Source: Phreatobacter sp.
Lineage (GTDB): Bacteria > Pseudomonadota > Alphaproteobacteria > Rhizobiales > Phreatobacteraceae
Direction of reading: 5' to 3'
Assembly (NCBI RefSeq): GCF_016793595.1
Contig: NZ_JAEULY010000018.1
Span: forward strand, 1 to 60,370
DNA: 60,370 nt
Below are positions 8,617 to 17,399 of the stretch, one piece after another. A program made the position numbers and the translations under genes. The notes below the pieces were generated by a model, which saw only the letters and a program-made list of their open reading frames with translations, did no database searches and had not been told where the DNA came from. Each line of letters opens with the position of its first letter. Position 1 is the stretch's first letter.

Positions 8617-9492
8617 ATGCCCCCTCAGACGGCCGAGCGCCCGCTCGCCGCCATTGCCAGTCAGTTCGTCTGCTTCACCTTCATCTCGGCCAACGACGTG
8701 ATCCTCAAGATCATCGTCGCTGACCTGCCGAGCTGGCAGATCATGACGATACGCTCGGGTTTCGGCATTCTGCTGCTGTTGCCCTTCGTCGCCGCGCAGG
8801 CGTTTCGCGGAACGGGAAGCATCCTGACGCGCCGTCCGGGCGCCCATCTGATGCGCGCGTGCCTGTCGGCCGTGTCCATCGTCAGCTATTTCGAGGCGCT
8901 GCGCGAACTCGACCTGCCGGTGGCCACCGCCATCCTGTTCGTCACGCCCTTCTTCGTCGTGGCTCTGTCAGGCATCGTGCTGCGCGAGCCGGTGACGCCC
9001 AATCGCTGGATCGCGGTCATCATCGGCTTCGTCGGTGCTGTCATCATCATCCGGCCGGGACCGGCCGGCGTTTCCGTCGCGGCGCTGCTGGCGGTGCTGT
9101 CGGCCGCGACATGGGGCTCGGCCATGGTCGCGATGCGCAATCTCGGCCGCACCGAGGGCACTTTGTCGGTGCTGTTCTACTTCAACCTGTTCATCTGCTG
9201 CATCGCCGGGGCCTTCGCCTATCCCGGCTGGCAGCCCGTATCGGGTCGGCTTGTGGCGATGATCGCGCTGGTCGCGGCGATCCAGCTGATCGCGCAGTTC
9301 TTCATGATGACCGCCTTCCGCTTCGCCTCCGCCTCGGTGACGGCGCCGGTGCAATATTCCCAGTTGCTCTGGTCGGTGGCGGCCGGCTGGTTCGTCTTTT
9401 CGGTGGTGCCAGGGCCGCATGTGGTGCTGGGCGCGGCTGTCATCGTGGCGAGCGGTCTCTATCTCATCCTGTCGGAACGGCGGGCCTCCTGA
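8617..9492 (+). CDS. EamA/DMT family transporter
   Basis: A 291-residue, roughly ten-helix inner-membrane protein made of two EamA repeats. Repeat one begins around FVCFTFISANDVILKI, and repeat two around LLAVLSAATWGSAMVAMRNL. The C-terminal helices end in GLYLILSERR. DMT proteins of this size are usually metabolite exporters (rhodopsin-like drug/metabolite class), and the substrate cannot be read from sequence. The ATG at 8617 is preceded by GGAGAGAA at 8602-8609; an upstream in-frame extension lacks a ribosome site. It is one of three unrelated EamA genes in the window. Confidence 0.88.
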   Translation: MPPQTAERPLAAIASQFVCFTFISANDVILKIIVADLPSWQIMTIRSGFGILLLLPFVAAQAFRGTGSILTRRPGAHLMRACLSAVSIVSYFEALRELDLPVATAILFVTPFFVVALSGIVLREPVTPNRWIAVIIGFVGAVIIIRPGPAGVSVAALLAVLSAATWGSAMVAMRNLGRTEGTLSVLFYFNLFICCIAGAFAYPGWQPVSGRLVAMIALVAAIQLIAQFFMMTAFRFASASVTAPVQYSQLLWSVAAGWFVFSVVPGPHVVLGAAVIVASGLYLILSERRAS

Positions 9493-9562
9493 TCTGTCGG
9501 GAGCCTTGCGGCCTTGCTTCGCGGGGGCGCTTCGCTCACATGAGAGACGAACGGGAGTGACC

Positions 9563-10087
9563 ATGCGCCGGCTGATCCTGCTGCGCCACACCAAGTCGGA
9601 CTGGCCGAACGGCATGGTCGATCGCGACCGGCCGCTGGCCAAGCGAGGCCGCCGCGCCGCGCCGCTGATGGGCCGCGTGCTCATCGAGCGGGACTTCGTG
9701 CCGGACAAGGTGCTGGTGTCGACGGCGCAGCGGACGGTGGAGACATGGGCGCTGGCCAGCGCCGGCCTGATCCGGTTCCCGCCGGCGACGCCGGAGCCGC
9801 GCATCTACGAGGCTGCGCCTCACGTTCTCGCCAATGTCATCCGCGAGACGAGCGACGAGGTGCGGACCCTGCTGCTCGTCGGCCACAATCCCGGCATCGA
9901 GGCCCTGGCCTACGATCTGATCGCAGAGGGGCAGGCGGACCTGCGCCAGCGGCTGTCGCGCAAATATCCGACCGGCGGCCTCGCCGTCATCGACTGCGCG
10001 ATCGACCGCTGGACGCAGCTGGCGCGCGGCTGTGGCACGCTCGTCGCCTTCGTCGCGCCGTGCGATCTGGACCCGGAAGCCGAATAG
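9563..10087 (+). CDS. SixA-like histidine phosphatase
   Basis: A 174-residue member of the histidine phosphatase superfamily. The N-terminal LLRHTKSDW carries the catalytic His (H9); R57 lies in STAQRTVET, and the second His (H108) in VGHNPGIE. The size and the T after RH are typical of the SixA branch, whose E. coli member removes phosphate from Hpt-domain proteins. An Hpt protein is encoded about 1.6 kb upstream, but no link is shown. The ATG at 9563 follows CGGGAGTGACC. The next gene begins directly after this stop codon, so the two are probably co-transcribed. Confidence 0.88.
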   Translation: MRRLILLRHTKSDWPNGMVDRDRPLAKRGRRAAPLMGRVLIERDFVPDKVLVSTAQRTVETWALASAGLIRFPPATPEPRIYEAAPHVLANVIRETSDEVRTLLLVGHNPGIEALAYDLIAEGQADLRQRLSRKYPTGGLAVIDCAIDRWTQLARGCGTLVAFVAPCDLDPEAE

Positions 10088-11524
10088 ATGGTCTGGACCG
10101 GCTGGTGGAACGAGACCCGGCTCGCGGCCAATTCCATCGCGGCCTATGCGACCGACTGGGTAAGCCCGACGCTCCGGCTCGGCGTGACCGGCCTGTCGCG
10201 CTCGGGCAAGACCGTGTTCATCACGGCGCTGGTTCATGGCCTGCTGACGGCCGCGCGCTGGCCGGTTTTCGAGGCACAGGCCCAGGGGCGTATCGCGCGG
10301 GTGCGCCTGGAGCCGCAGCCGGACGACGGCGTGCCGCGCTTTCCCTATGAGGACCATCTGGAGACGCTGACCGCCCGCCGGCAATGGCCCGAAGGCACCA
10401 AGCGAATCAGCGAAATCCGCCTTGCCATCGATTTCGCCTCCAATGCCGGGATCATGCGCGGCTCCGAGAAGACGCTGACGCTCGACATTGTCGACTATCC
10501 CGGCGAGTGGCTCCTGGACCTGCCGCTGCTGGCGCAGAGCTATGCCGAGTGGTCGCGCCTCGCCATCGAGGCGGCGCGCCGGCCGCCGCGCGCGGCGCTG
10601 GCGGCGCAATGGCTGGCCGCGACGACGGCCGCGCAGCCCTTCGACAAGGCGTCGGAGAGCGATGCGCGCAGGCTGTCCGAGCTGTTCACCGCCTACCTCA
10701 GGTCCTGCCGCGACGAGCGCGTCTCGCTCTCGACCCTGCCGCCGGGCCGTTTCCTGCTGCCGGGCGAGATGGAGGGTTCGCCCGCCCTGACCTTCGCGCC
10801 GCTCGACCTCGAAGGCCGGGAGCCCGCCGGCGACAGCCTCGCGGCGCTGATGGAGAAGCGGTTCGAGAGCTACAAGCGCCTCGTCGTCATGCCGTTCTAC
10901 ACCAGTCATTTCGCGACGCTGGACCGGCAGATCGTGCTGGTCGACGCGCTGGCGGCGCTGAATGCCGGGCCGGCGGCGCTTGCCGACCTCGAAATCGCGC
11001 TGGCCGATGTGCTGACCGCCTTCCGACCGGGCGCGAATTCGATCCTCTCCGCCATGCTGTCGCGGCGGATCGACCGCATCCTGTTCGCTGCCACCAAGGC
11101 CGATCATCTGCACCAGACCAGCCACGACCGGCTGGAAGGGCTGCTGAAGCGATTGACCGACAGGGCGATCAGGCGCGCCGAGTTCGCGGGCGCGCGGGTG
11201 GATGCGGTGGCTCTTGCCTCGCTGCGGGCGACGCGCGAGACCACGGTCACGCGGCTTGGCCGGCCGCTGTCCTGCATCGTCGGCACACCCATGCCGGGCG
11301 AGGCGACCGGCGGGGAGACCTTCGACGGGGCGTCCGAGGTCGCCGTCTTTCCGGGTGAGCTGCCGGCCGACCCGACCGGGCTCTTCGCCGGACCCGATGC
11401 GTTCCGGGGCGATGACTACCGCTTCGTGCGCTTCCTGCCGCCGAAGGCCGACCCGTCGCAGCCCTTGCCGCATATCCGCCTCGACCGCGCCGTGGAGTTC
11501 CTGATCGGGGACCGCCTCGCATGA
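10088..11524 (+). CDS. ycjX: YcjX family P-loop ATPase/GTPase (DUF463)
   Basis: A 478-residue protein with a Walker A motif at residues 35-42 (GLSRSGKT) and the DIVDYPGEWLLDLPL segment typical of YcjX/DUF463, a predicted stress-related P-loop NTPase. Its start codon directly abuts the preceding stop, and its end overlaps the ycjF-like gene by an ATGA. The ycjX-ycjF pair is widespread in proteobacteria, in E. coli under phage-shock (psp) control. No pspA is visible here. Length is close to E. coli YcjX (465 aa). Confidence 0.92.
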   Translation: MVWTGWWNETRLAANSIAAYATDWVSPTLRLGVTGLSRSGKTVFITALVHGLLTAARWPVFEAQAQGRIARVRLEPQPDDGVPRFPYEDHLETLTARRQWPEGTKRISEIRLAIDFASNAGIMRGSEKTLTLDIVDYPGEWLLDLPLLAQSYAEWSRLAIEAARRPPRAALAAQWLAATTAAQPFDKASESDARRLSELFTAYLRSCRDERVSLSTLPPGRFLLPGEMEGSPALTFAPLDLEGREPAGDSLAALMEKRFESYKRLVVMPFYTSHFATLDRQIVLVDALAALNAGPAALADLEIALADVLTAFRPGANSILSAMLSRRIDRILFAATKADHLHQTSHDRLEGLLKRLTDRAIRRAEFAGARVDAVALASLRATRETTVTRLGRPLSCIVGTPMPGEATGGETFDGASEVAVFPGELPADPTGLFAGPDAFRGDDYRFVRFLPPKADPSQPLPHIRLDRAVEFLIGDRLA

Positions 11525-12540
11525 CCAGAAATTCGCCGCAGCGCCCGCAGGCCTTCCGCCTCGACGCCGAGGATGTCGAGATCGCTCCGCCGAGCGATGC
11601 GCCGGTGCCAGTGCACTCCGGCCCGTCTGCCGAGGCGCAGCTTGCGCCGCCCGGCCCGCCGCCGAAGACCGGTTTCTGGGTGAAGCTGTTCTGGACCGGG
11701 CTCGGCGGCATCGTTTCGCTGGCCTTCGGCATGGCGGTGTCGCGGCTGGTCGACGATCTCTTCGTGCGGGCCGAATGGCTCGGCTGGATCGGGGTTGCCG
11801 CCGTCGCGCTGTTCCTGCTGGCGGGGCTCGTCCTCGCGGGGCGGGAGATGCTGGCGCTGCGCCGTTTGCGGCGGCTCGACGACTTGCGCCAGCGCGCCGG
11901 CAGGGCGCTTGGCGAGAAGGACGACCGGGCGGCGGCCGCTGTCGCCGCCGACATCGTGACGGCGATGGCCGGCAATGCCCGCACCGCGAAGGGCAGGGCG
12001 GCCGTGGCGCTCGCCTTCGCCGACGGCGTGATCGATGGCCTGCAACGCCTGCGCATCGTCGAGCGCGAGATCATCGAACCGCTGGACCGCGAGGCGACGC
12101 GCCTCGTTGCCGAAGCGGCGCGACGCGTTTCGGTGGTCACCGCCATCTCGCCGCGCGCCGCGCTCGATCTTGCGGTGGTCTTCGGCACGGCGATGCAACT
12201 CATCCGGCGCATCGCAGAGCTTTATGGTGGCAGGCCGGGAACGTTCGGCCTGTTCAAGCTGGTGCGCCACGTGCTCGCCCATATGGCGCTGACCGGCGGC
12301 ATGGCGGCGGGCGACACGATCCTCGATCAGCTGGTCGGCCATGGCCTCGCGGCCAAGCTCTCCGCGAAGCTCGGGGAGGGCGTGCTGAACGGCCTGCTCA
12401 CGGCGCGGCTTGGCATTACCGCCATCGCCGTGACGCGGCCGCTGCCCTATATCGGCGCGCCGCGGCCGGATGTGCGCGACCTCGTCGGCGACGCCATCAC
12501 GCTGACGCGGCAGAGCGAGGACGCCCGTTCGCCGGCTTGA
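11521..12540 (+). CDS. ycjF: YcjF/TIGR01620 family membrane protein (DUF697)
   Basis: A 339-residue inner-membrane protein. The first about 50 residues are polar and proline-rich, then two membrane segments follow (about 57-78 and 83-105). The C-terminal DUF697 part is Ala-rich with segments such as RAALDLAVVFGTAMQLIRRIAELYGG. It overlaps ycjX by 4 bp (ATGA), indicating translational coupling. The function is unknown. The pair with ycjX is the main support for the name. Confidence 0.9.
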   Translation: MTRNSPQRPQAFRLDAEDVEIAPPSDAPVPVHSGPSAEAQLAPPGPPPKTGFWVKLFWTGLGGIVSLAFGMAVSRLVDDLFVRAEWLGWIGVAAVALFLLAGLVLAGREMLALRRLRRLDDLRQRAGRALGEKDDRAAAAVAADIVTAMAGNARTAKGRAAVALAFADGVIDGLQRLRIVEREIIEPLDREATRLVAEAARRVSVVTAISPRAALDLAVVFGTAMQLIRRIAELYGGRPGTFGLFKLVRHVLAHMALTGGMAAGDTILDQLVGHGLAAKLSAKLGEGVLNGLLTARLGITAIAVTRPLPYIGAPRPDVRDLVGDAITLTRQSEDARSPA

Positions 12541-12679
12541 CGTGGCTCAATGCCGGAAATGCCGGGCCTGCGACGATGATCGAAAGCGGCTCGGCCATTC
12601 CTTTCCGGCCGATCTTGCCCGCCCGCGCGCCGGAACCGCGTGGGACGAGGTGCGCCGCTACGGCCAAAGAGGAGCAGCC

Positions 12680-13117
12680 ATGTTCGCGTCCATTCTCTGC
12701 CCGGTCGACCCGAGCGAACTCGGCTTCGAGCAGAAGGCCGTGACGGCGGCCCGCCAGATGGGGGAAGCCGGGGCACTGGTCACGCTGGTCACGGTCATTC
12801 CCGCGCCGCACGCGGCGGTCGATCACTACCTGCCGGCCGATGTCGTCGCGCGGCAGGCGTCGGAGACGCAGGAAGCGATGGAAGCGATCGGCCGCGCCCT
12901 CGGCTTGCCAGAGGGGCGCGTCCAGATCCGTGTCCGGCATGGCCGCGCCGCCAACGAAATCCTGGAGGAGGCGAAGGATTCCGGAGCCGACCTGATCGTC
13001 ATGGCCTCGCACCGGCCGGGCCTTGCGACCTATCTGATCGGTTCGACGGCGACGCATGTGGTGCGCCATGCGAACTGTTCCGTACTCGTCATCCGCGAGG
13101 AGAAGCCGGCGGCGTAG
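12680..13117 (+). CDS. Universal stress protein (UspA family)
   Basis: A 145-residue single-domain Usp. It starts MFASILCPVDPSEL and ends with the ATP-binding pattern G-x2-x-G: RPGLATYLIGSTATHVVRHA, then SVLVIRE. This indicates the ATP-binding UspFG-like branch. The ATG at 12680 follows AGAGGAG at 12668-12674; the frame is open upstream but without family similarity. The 3' end overlaps the convergent membrane protein gene by 29 bp. Confidence 0.92.
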   Translation: MFASILCPVDPSELGFEQKAVTAARQMGEAGALVTLVTVIPAPHAAVDHYLPADVVARQASETQEAMEAIGRALGLPEGRVQIRVRHGRAANEILEEAKDSGADLIVMASHRPGLATYLIGSTATHVVRHANCSVLVIREEKPAA

Positions 13118-13724
13118 CTGGCTCCGGAAGCAGCGCTTCCGGCGGCGTCAGCGGGCTGAACTCCGCGGGCGGATTTTTCCTCAGCCACAGCGACATCTGC
13201 CAGACGGCATAGCCGCCGATGAAGGCAACGAGACCGATCAGGCCCCAATTGACCGTGGTCAGGGCGTTGAAGGCGAGATAGGCGAGGGACAGGCCAAGGC
13301 CGCTGCTGGCCCCCACCATGGCGATGTAGCGCCACAGCGGCTCGCCGGCGAGGAACCGCGCCTTGGGCGAAGCAGCCGCGACCGCGGCCAGCACCTCGCG
13401 CACGAAGGCGGAGTAGGCGTCGTCGTGCGCCTCCACCTCGATCATGTTGCGCCACGAGACGTTCGAGAACCAGATGCGCCGGCCGAGCCGCTGGCGCAGC
13501 TCGAAGCGATAGCGCTTCAGATAGAGATTGGACGGGCGAAAGGTGAGGCGGACATAGTCGATCTGATGCAGCGGAACCTTGCCGGAGAGGCGTCCGTCGG
13601 TCCAGGCGAGGTCGCGCTCCTCCAGCGTGAAGACGATCTCGCGGCCGACCAGCTTGGGACGGTGGCGGAAGATCGGTCGGCCGTCATGGTCGCGCCAGAG
13701 GGCGTCGGGGGTGGAATGGGTCAT
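13089..13724 (-). CDS. Hypothetical membrane protein, PH-like domain plus two TM helices
   Basis: From the ATG at 13724 (MTHSTPDALW) the protein has 211 residues. The first about 110 are a beta-rich domain with alternating strands (EIVFTLEERDLAWTDGR, VPLHQIDYVRLTFRPSN, RYRFELRQRLGRRIWFSN), which looks like a bacterial PH-like fold. Two membrane helices follow (about 144-165 and 170-190), then a proline-rich tail. A longer N-terminus from 13838 is possible, but its extra residues look non-coding. I know no function. Its 3' end overlaps usp convergently. Confidence 0.7.
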   Translation of the reverse strand: MTHSTPDALWRDHDGRPIFRHRPKLVGREIVFTLEERDLAWTDGRLSGKVPLHQIDYVRLTFRPSNLYLKRYRFELRQRLGRRIWFSNVSWRNMIEVEAHDDAYSAFVREVLAAVAAASPKARFLAGEPLWRYIAMVGASSGLGLSLAYLAFNALTTVNWGLIGLVAFIGGYAVWQMSLWLRKNPPAEFSPLTPPEALLPEPATPPASPRG

Positions 13725-13886
13725 GCCGTCGAGCGAACCCGAAACAGGGGTGAAGGGAAGCTGATGGTCCGCTCGGTATCGCCGCAGCGGACACTTGTCG
13801 ATAGCCGCGTCGATATGTAGTCGACCGAATGCGCGCATAGATTGAAATCGGTAGTGTCGCCCTTCTATCTAGGGCCGGAGACCACG

Positions 13887-14315
13887 ATGAGATCGGTTTG
13901 GCTGAGCGTAGTCATTGCTCCTCTCCTGGTGTCGGCCGCTTCTGCGGCGGTTTTCGACTGCCAACTCTTCAGGGACGGCAGTTCGGTCTCCACCTGCACG
14001 ATGGATTCCAGCGTGCCGAATGCAAAATGCGTTCTGAGTTATACAACCGCGCTCATGTCGGCTTGCGTGGCGCGCGGCGAGGGAACCAATGCCGATCAAC
14101 TGATCTGCATGTTCACCAATCCGCAGGAGGCGCAGGCGCTGGCTTCGGGGGCTCTGCAGCCGGGCGATCAGGCCGACCCGGCCGCGCGGCTGGCGCCCAG
14201 AGGCTTTCTTGCGGCTTCGGTGACGATCGTGAACCCGTCCAGCCGCGTTGCGCGGCTTGTCTATAAAGAGAAGACAGGGGAACCCACGCTCAGCACGGTT
14301 TGCACTCGCCGCTAA
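13887..14315 (+). CDS. Hypothetical secreted protein
   Basis: A 142-residue protein with a clear Sec signal peptide (MRSVWLSVVIAPLLVSAASA, predicted cleavage before AVFDCQ). The mature part has five cysteines, in FDCQLF, STCTMD, KCVLS, SACVARG and LICMF, and a beta-like C-terminus (ASVTIVNPSSRVARLVYKE). The ATG at 13887 was chosen over 13842 because the signal peptide begins there and AGGGCCGGAG precedes it. It is not recognised and probably periplasmic. Confidence 0.65.
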   Translation: MRSVWLSVVIAPLLVSAASAAVFDCQLFRDGSSVSTCTMDSSVPNAKCVLSYTTALMSACVARGEGTNADQLICMFTNPQEAQALASGALQPGDQADPAARLAPRGFLAASVTIVNPSSRVARLVYKEKTGEPTLSTVCTRR

Positions 14316-14353
14316 TCTCTGTGTCGCGGGTCCGGCATTCGGGCCGGGGCCTG

Positions 14354-15529
14354 CTACCGCACCAGTTCCTTCATCGCCTTGTCGAGTCCGTCCAGCGTCA
14401 GCGGGAACATGCGCTGCTCCATGATGTCGCGCATCATGCCGATGGAATGCGTGTAGTCCCAGTGCTTCTCCTTCACCGGGTTCAGCCAGACCATGGACGA
14501 GTAGATGCCGGCGATGCGCTTCATCCAGACGACGCCGGCTTCCTCGTTGAAATGCTCGACCGAGCCGCCGGGCTGGGCGATCTCATAGGGTGACATGGAG
14601 GCGTCGCCGACGAAGATCACCTTGTAGTCGTTGCCGTATTTGTGCAGCACATCCCAGGTCGGCTGGGTCTCGTCGAAGCGGCGGACGTTCTTCTTCCACA
14701 CCTTCTCGTAGAGGCAGTTGTGGAAGTAGAAATATTCCATGTGCTTGAATTCGGCCTTGGCGGCCGAGAACAGCTCCTCGCAGAGCTGGATGTGCCAGTC
14801 CATGGAGCCGCCGACGTCGAAGAAGATCAGCACCTTGATGGCATTGCGCCGCTCGGGCCGCATCTGCACGTCGAGGAAGCCGTGGCGCGCGGTCTCGCGG
14901 ATCGTGCCGTCGAGGTCGAGTTCGTCGGGAGAGCCGGTGCGGGCGAACTTGCGCAGCCGGCGCAGCGCGATCTTGATGTTGCGCGTGCCGAGCTCGACCG
15001 TGTCGTCGTAGTCCTTGAACTCGCGCTTGTCCCAGACCTTCACCGCGCGGAAATTGCGGTTGCCGTCCTGACCGATGCGGACGCCCTCGGGGTTGTAGCC
15101 ATAGGCGCCGAAGGGCGAGGTGCCACCCGTTCCGATCCACTTGTTGCCGCCCTGATGGCGACCCTTCTGCTCCTCGAGACGCTTCTTCAGCGTCTCCATC
15201 AGCTTGTCCCAGCCGCCGAGGGCCTCGATCTGGGCCTTTTCCTCCTCGGTGAGGAATTTCTCGGTGAGCTTCCTCAGCCATTCCTCGGGAACATTGACCT
15301 CGATGCCCTCCGCGAGGCTCTCCAATCCCTTGAAGGTCGCGCCGAACACCTTGTCGAACTTGTCGATATTGCGCTCGTCCTTCACCAGCGCGGAGCGCGA
15401 GAGGTAGTAGAAGTCGGTCGGCGAACGCTCGATGATATCGGCGTCGAGCGCCTCCATCAGCGTCAGATATTCGCGCACCGTCACCGGCACGCCCGCCTTC
15501 TTTAGGTCGTGGAAGAAATTGATGAACAT
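14354..15529 (-). CDS. CoxE-like VWA-domain protein
   Basis: A 391-residue cytoplasmic protein of the CoxE-like/COG3825 type. Residues 1-130 are helical, including a charged segment ending in EEQKGRHQGG. A Gly-rich stretch (131-160) follows, then a VWA domain with the MIDAS motif D238-V-G-G-S242. The usual DxSxS is changed to DxGxS. Members work with MoxR AAA+ ATPases, as ViaA does with RavA, to remodel or metallate protein complexes. The matching MoxR gene is on the same strand at 18387-19235, 2.9 kb upstream, with unrelated small genes in between. The client complex is unknown. Confidence 0.85.
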   Translation of the reverse strand: MFINFFHDLKKAGVPVTVREYLTLMEALDADIIERSPTDFYYLSRSALVKDERNIDKFDKVFGATFKGLESLAEGIEVNVPEEWLRKLTEKFLTEEEKAQIEALGGWDKLMETLKKRLEEQKGRHQGGNKWIGTGGTSPFGAYGYNPEGVRIGQDGNRNFRAVKVWDKREFKDYDDTVELGTRNIKIALRRLRKFARTGSPDELDLDGTIRETARHGFLDVQMRPERRNAIKVLIFFDVGGSMDWHIQLCEELFSAAKAEFKHMEYFYFHNCLYEKVWKKNVRRFDETQPTWDVLHKYGNDYKVIFVGDASMSPYEIAQPGGSVEHFNEEAGVVWMKRIAGIYSSMVWLNPVKEKHWDYTHSIGMMRDIMEQRMFPLTLDGLDKAMKELVR

Positions 15530-15580
15530 GAAGCGAGTGTAGGCGCTCGTCGGCGCTCCGTCATCCCGCCCTTCGGCGGA

Positions 15581-15820
15581 TCAGCCGCCGTCGCCCGCGC
15601 TGCCGCCGCCGCAGTCGGCGCCCGCGGCGCCGCAATCGGCGCCCGCGCCACCCCCGGTCGAGACATGGCCGATGCCGGCCGCGAGGAAGAGGCTGCCACT
15701 GGGGTCCGCAATGACCCGATCCCGCGTGGGCGACCTGTCCTGACGGTGAAGAAGCCACCACGACAGGGGCAGCGAGACGAGGATTGCCAGAAATGCGAAG
15801 GCGCTGAGCACGGTCCTCAT
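15581..15820 (-). CDS. Small membrane protein with Gly/Cys/Asp-rich tail
   Basis: A 79-residue protein. Residues 3-23 form one hydrophobic segment (TVLSAFAFLAILVSLPLSWWL), with a short basic stretch next. The end is made of Gly, Ala and Asp with two cysteines in repeated GADCG contexts. The start ATG is at 15820. It lies 52 bp upstream of the VWA gene on the same strand and could be co-transcribed with it. No family is recognised. Confidence 0.55.
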   Translation of the reverse strand: MRTVLSAFAFLAILVSLPLSWWLLHRQDRSPTRDRVIADPSGSLFLAAGIGHVSTGGGAGADCGAAGADCGGGSAGDGG

Positions 15821-15918
15821 GTGGCAATCATAGGCGTTTTGTTGCTGTTTGGCAAAGCGGAACTGTTGGAGGCCGTGACGAGGGCACTGATCCCTCGTCA
15901 CGGTGCGGGATTCGACGG

Positions 15919-16158
15919 TCACTCCCGGGAGTGCGGATCGAGGCGCGGATCGCCGTCGGCGACATGCTCCAGAAGGTCGCCCGGCTGGCAGCCGAGCGCT
16001 TCGCAGATGGCGTCCAACGTGTCGAAACGGACGCCCTTCACCTTGCCGGATTTCAGCAGCGACAGATTGGCTTCGGTGATGCCGACATGGGCGGCGAGCT
16101 CCTTCGACCGCATCTTGCGGCGCGCCAGCATCACATCGAGGTTCATCAGGATCGGCAT
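15919..16158 (-). CDS. XRE-family transcriptional regulator (YozG-like)
   Basis: A 79-residue HTH protein: MLARRKMRSKELAAHVGI-TEANLSLLKSGKVKGVRFDTLDAICEAL-GCQPGDLL is a complete Cro/CI helix-turn-helix of the YozG type. Its ATG overlaps the stop of the upstream DUF2975 gene (ATGA), so the two are translationally coupled. DUF2975 plus small XRE regulator is a common two-gene module; the regulator probably represses its own operon. A second ATG at 16146 (MNLDVML) is a possible start. Confidence 0.88.
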   Translation of the reverse strand: MPILMNLDVMLARRKMRSKELAAHVGITEANLSLLKSGKVKGVRFDTLDAICEALGCQPGDLLEHVADGDPRLDPHSRE

Positions 16159-16721
16159 CAGATGAAGCTCGCATTCTCCTCGGCGATTCGGGCCCCCTCG
16201 CGCAGCGTCCAGCCGATGGCGACGAGCAGCGCGCCAACGATGCCCCAGAGGACGTCGTCGAGGCCGATCGTGATCGCCAGGATCTTCTGGCCGGAGGGAT
16301 TGGCCAGAGTCAGGATCACGCCCGCGGCCGCCCGCCATAGCGGCATCAGCACGCCCTTGGCGATCAGAATCCAGCCGATCCGTGCGACGCGGATGGCGAC
16401 GAGGTCGGTGAAGCGCTGGCCGGTCGCGAAACCCTCGAACACCGCGCGCGCCTGCAGCAACAGGTAGACAAGCAGCGCGACGGGCGGCGCCGACAGTGCG
16501 AGGCCAGAAAGCTGCACCATGGGAGTGATGGTGATCGGGTGCCCGGCGAGACCGAAGTGCGGGGCAAGCAGCGAGGCGATCAGCTGCTTGTCGGTCCACA
16601 CCCAGAAGGTGCCGGCCACGGCCGCCACGATGCCCGCCAGCGTTATCCCGGACATCCAGGCGGCAAGTCTGGAGTGACGCGCATCCACTCCGGCGGGGCG
16701 TCGATCGACAATGTGCGTCAC
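16158..16721 (-). CDS. DUF2975 family membrane protein
   Basis: A 187-residue protein with four predicted membrane helices (about 21-43, 68-90, 113-134 and 152-170) in the order typical of DUF2975. The central segment AVFEGFATGQRFTDLVAIRVARIGW is the family hallmark (FxxGxPF-like). It is paired by ATGA overlap with the XRE gene. The biological role of the module is not established, although a membrane sensor/regulator pair is likely. Confidence 0.85.
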   Translation of the reverse strand: MTHIVDRRPAGVDARHSRLAAWMSGITLAGIVAAVAGTFWVWTDKQLIASLLAPHFGLAGHPITITPMVQLSGLALSAPPVALLVYLLLQARAVFEGFATGQRFTDLVAIRVARIGWILIAKGVLMPLWRAAAGVILTLANPSGQKILAITIGLDDVLWGIVGALLVAIGWTLREGARIAEENASFI

Positions 16722-16752
16722 AAGGGCATCTCCGTTTGACTCAGTAAGAAAA

Positions 16753-16767
16753 TATCGTAAAACAATA
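16753..16767. promoter_or_regulatory. Candidate operator for the DUF2975/XRE operon
   Basis: TATCGTAAAACAATA is an imperfect palindrome (TATCGT-AAA-ACAATA, one mismatch). It is in the AT-rich 74-bp space between the divergent starts of the DUF2975 gene and a lipoprotein gene. Self-regulation by the adjacent XRE protein is inferred from position. Confidence 0.45.
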
Positions 16768-16795
16768 AATCATTGTCGTCAAATGGAAGGTCCCC

Positions 16796-17392
16796 ATGCG
16801 CGCTGCCTGCCTCGTTCGCCGTTCGGCCGTCATCGCCGCCGCCCTGTTTCTCGGCGGCTGTCTGTCCACCCCGATCACCAGCCTGCCGAGGCTGATGCGG
16901 CTCGACTTCGTGTCCATGGACATGGACGAGGTGCGCGCCGGCCTGAGGCTCCCGGACATGTTGCGCATACGCCCGGGCGATGCCGTCATGACCGTCCGGA
17001 CAACCGGAGCCGGGCAGCCTGCCACCGAGGACCGCTTCGTTCTTGTCGAGACGACGGAGGAGCAGGACAGGGTGGCCATCGCGAGCGAGGCGCGACGCGG
17101 CCATGCGCTCAGCGTGTGGCGCGTCGCGCCGGCCGACGTGCCGCGCATCGCCGCGATCCAGCAGCGTGTCAGGGAGTCGCTGGTGCGCGGGCCGCGGGTT
17201 CGCGGCAGCATGGAGATCAAGGTTTCCGGCGGCTGCCGGACGGCGCCCATTCCCGCCGGGCCGGTGCCGATGTCGAGTTTCCTCAAGCCGGCGCGCGGCG
17301 AGACCTACATCACGCTCACCGACGGGCTCGATCTCAGGCAGGTCATCCCGCAATCGGACTGGCAGGCGAAAATGCCGGCCTGCGGGCCATGA
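16796..17392 (+). CDS. Hypothetical lipoprotein
   Basis: A 198-residue protein with a lipoprotein signal peptide. MRAACLVRRSAVIAAALFLG is followed by the lipobox LGGC, with the acylated Cys at residue 22. The mature part is mixed alpha/beta with no motif I recognise. The AAATGGAAGGTCCCC upstream of the ATG contains the ribosome site (GGAAGG). It is divergent from DUF2975. Confidence 0.75.
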   Translation: MRAACLVRRSAVIAAALFLGGCLSTPITSLPRLMRLDFVSMDMDEVRAGLRLPDMLRIRPGDAVMTVRTTGAGQPATEDRFVLVETTEEQDRVAIASEARRGHALSVWRVAPADVPRIAAIQQRVRESLVRGPRVRGSMEIKVSGGCRTAPIPAGPVPMSSFLKPARGETYITLTDGLDLRQVIPQSDWQAKMPACGP

Positions 17393-17399
17393 CGGGCTG

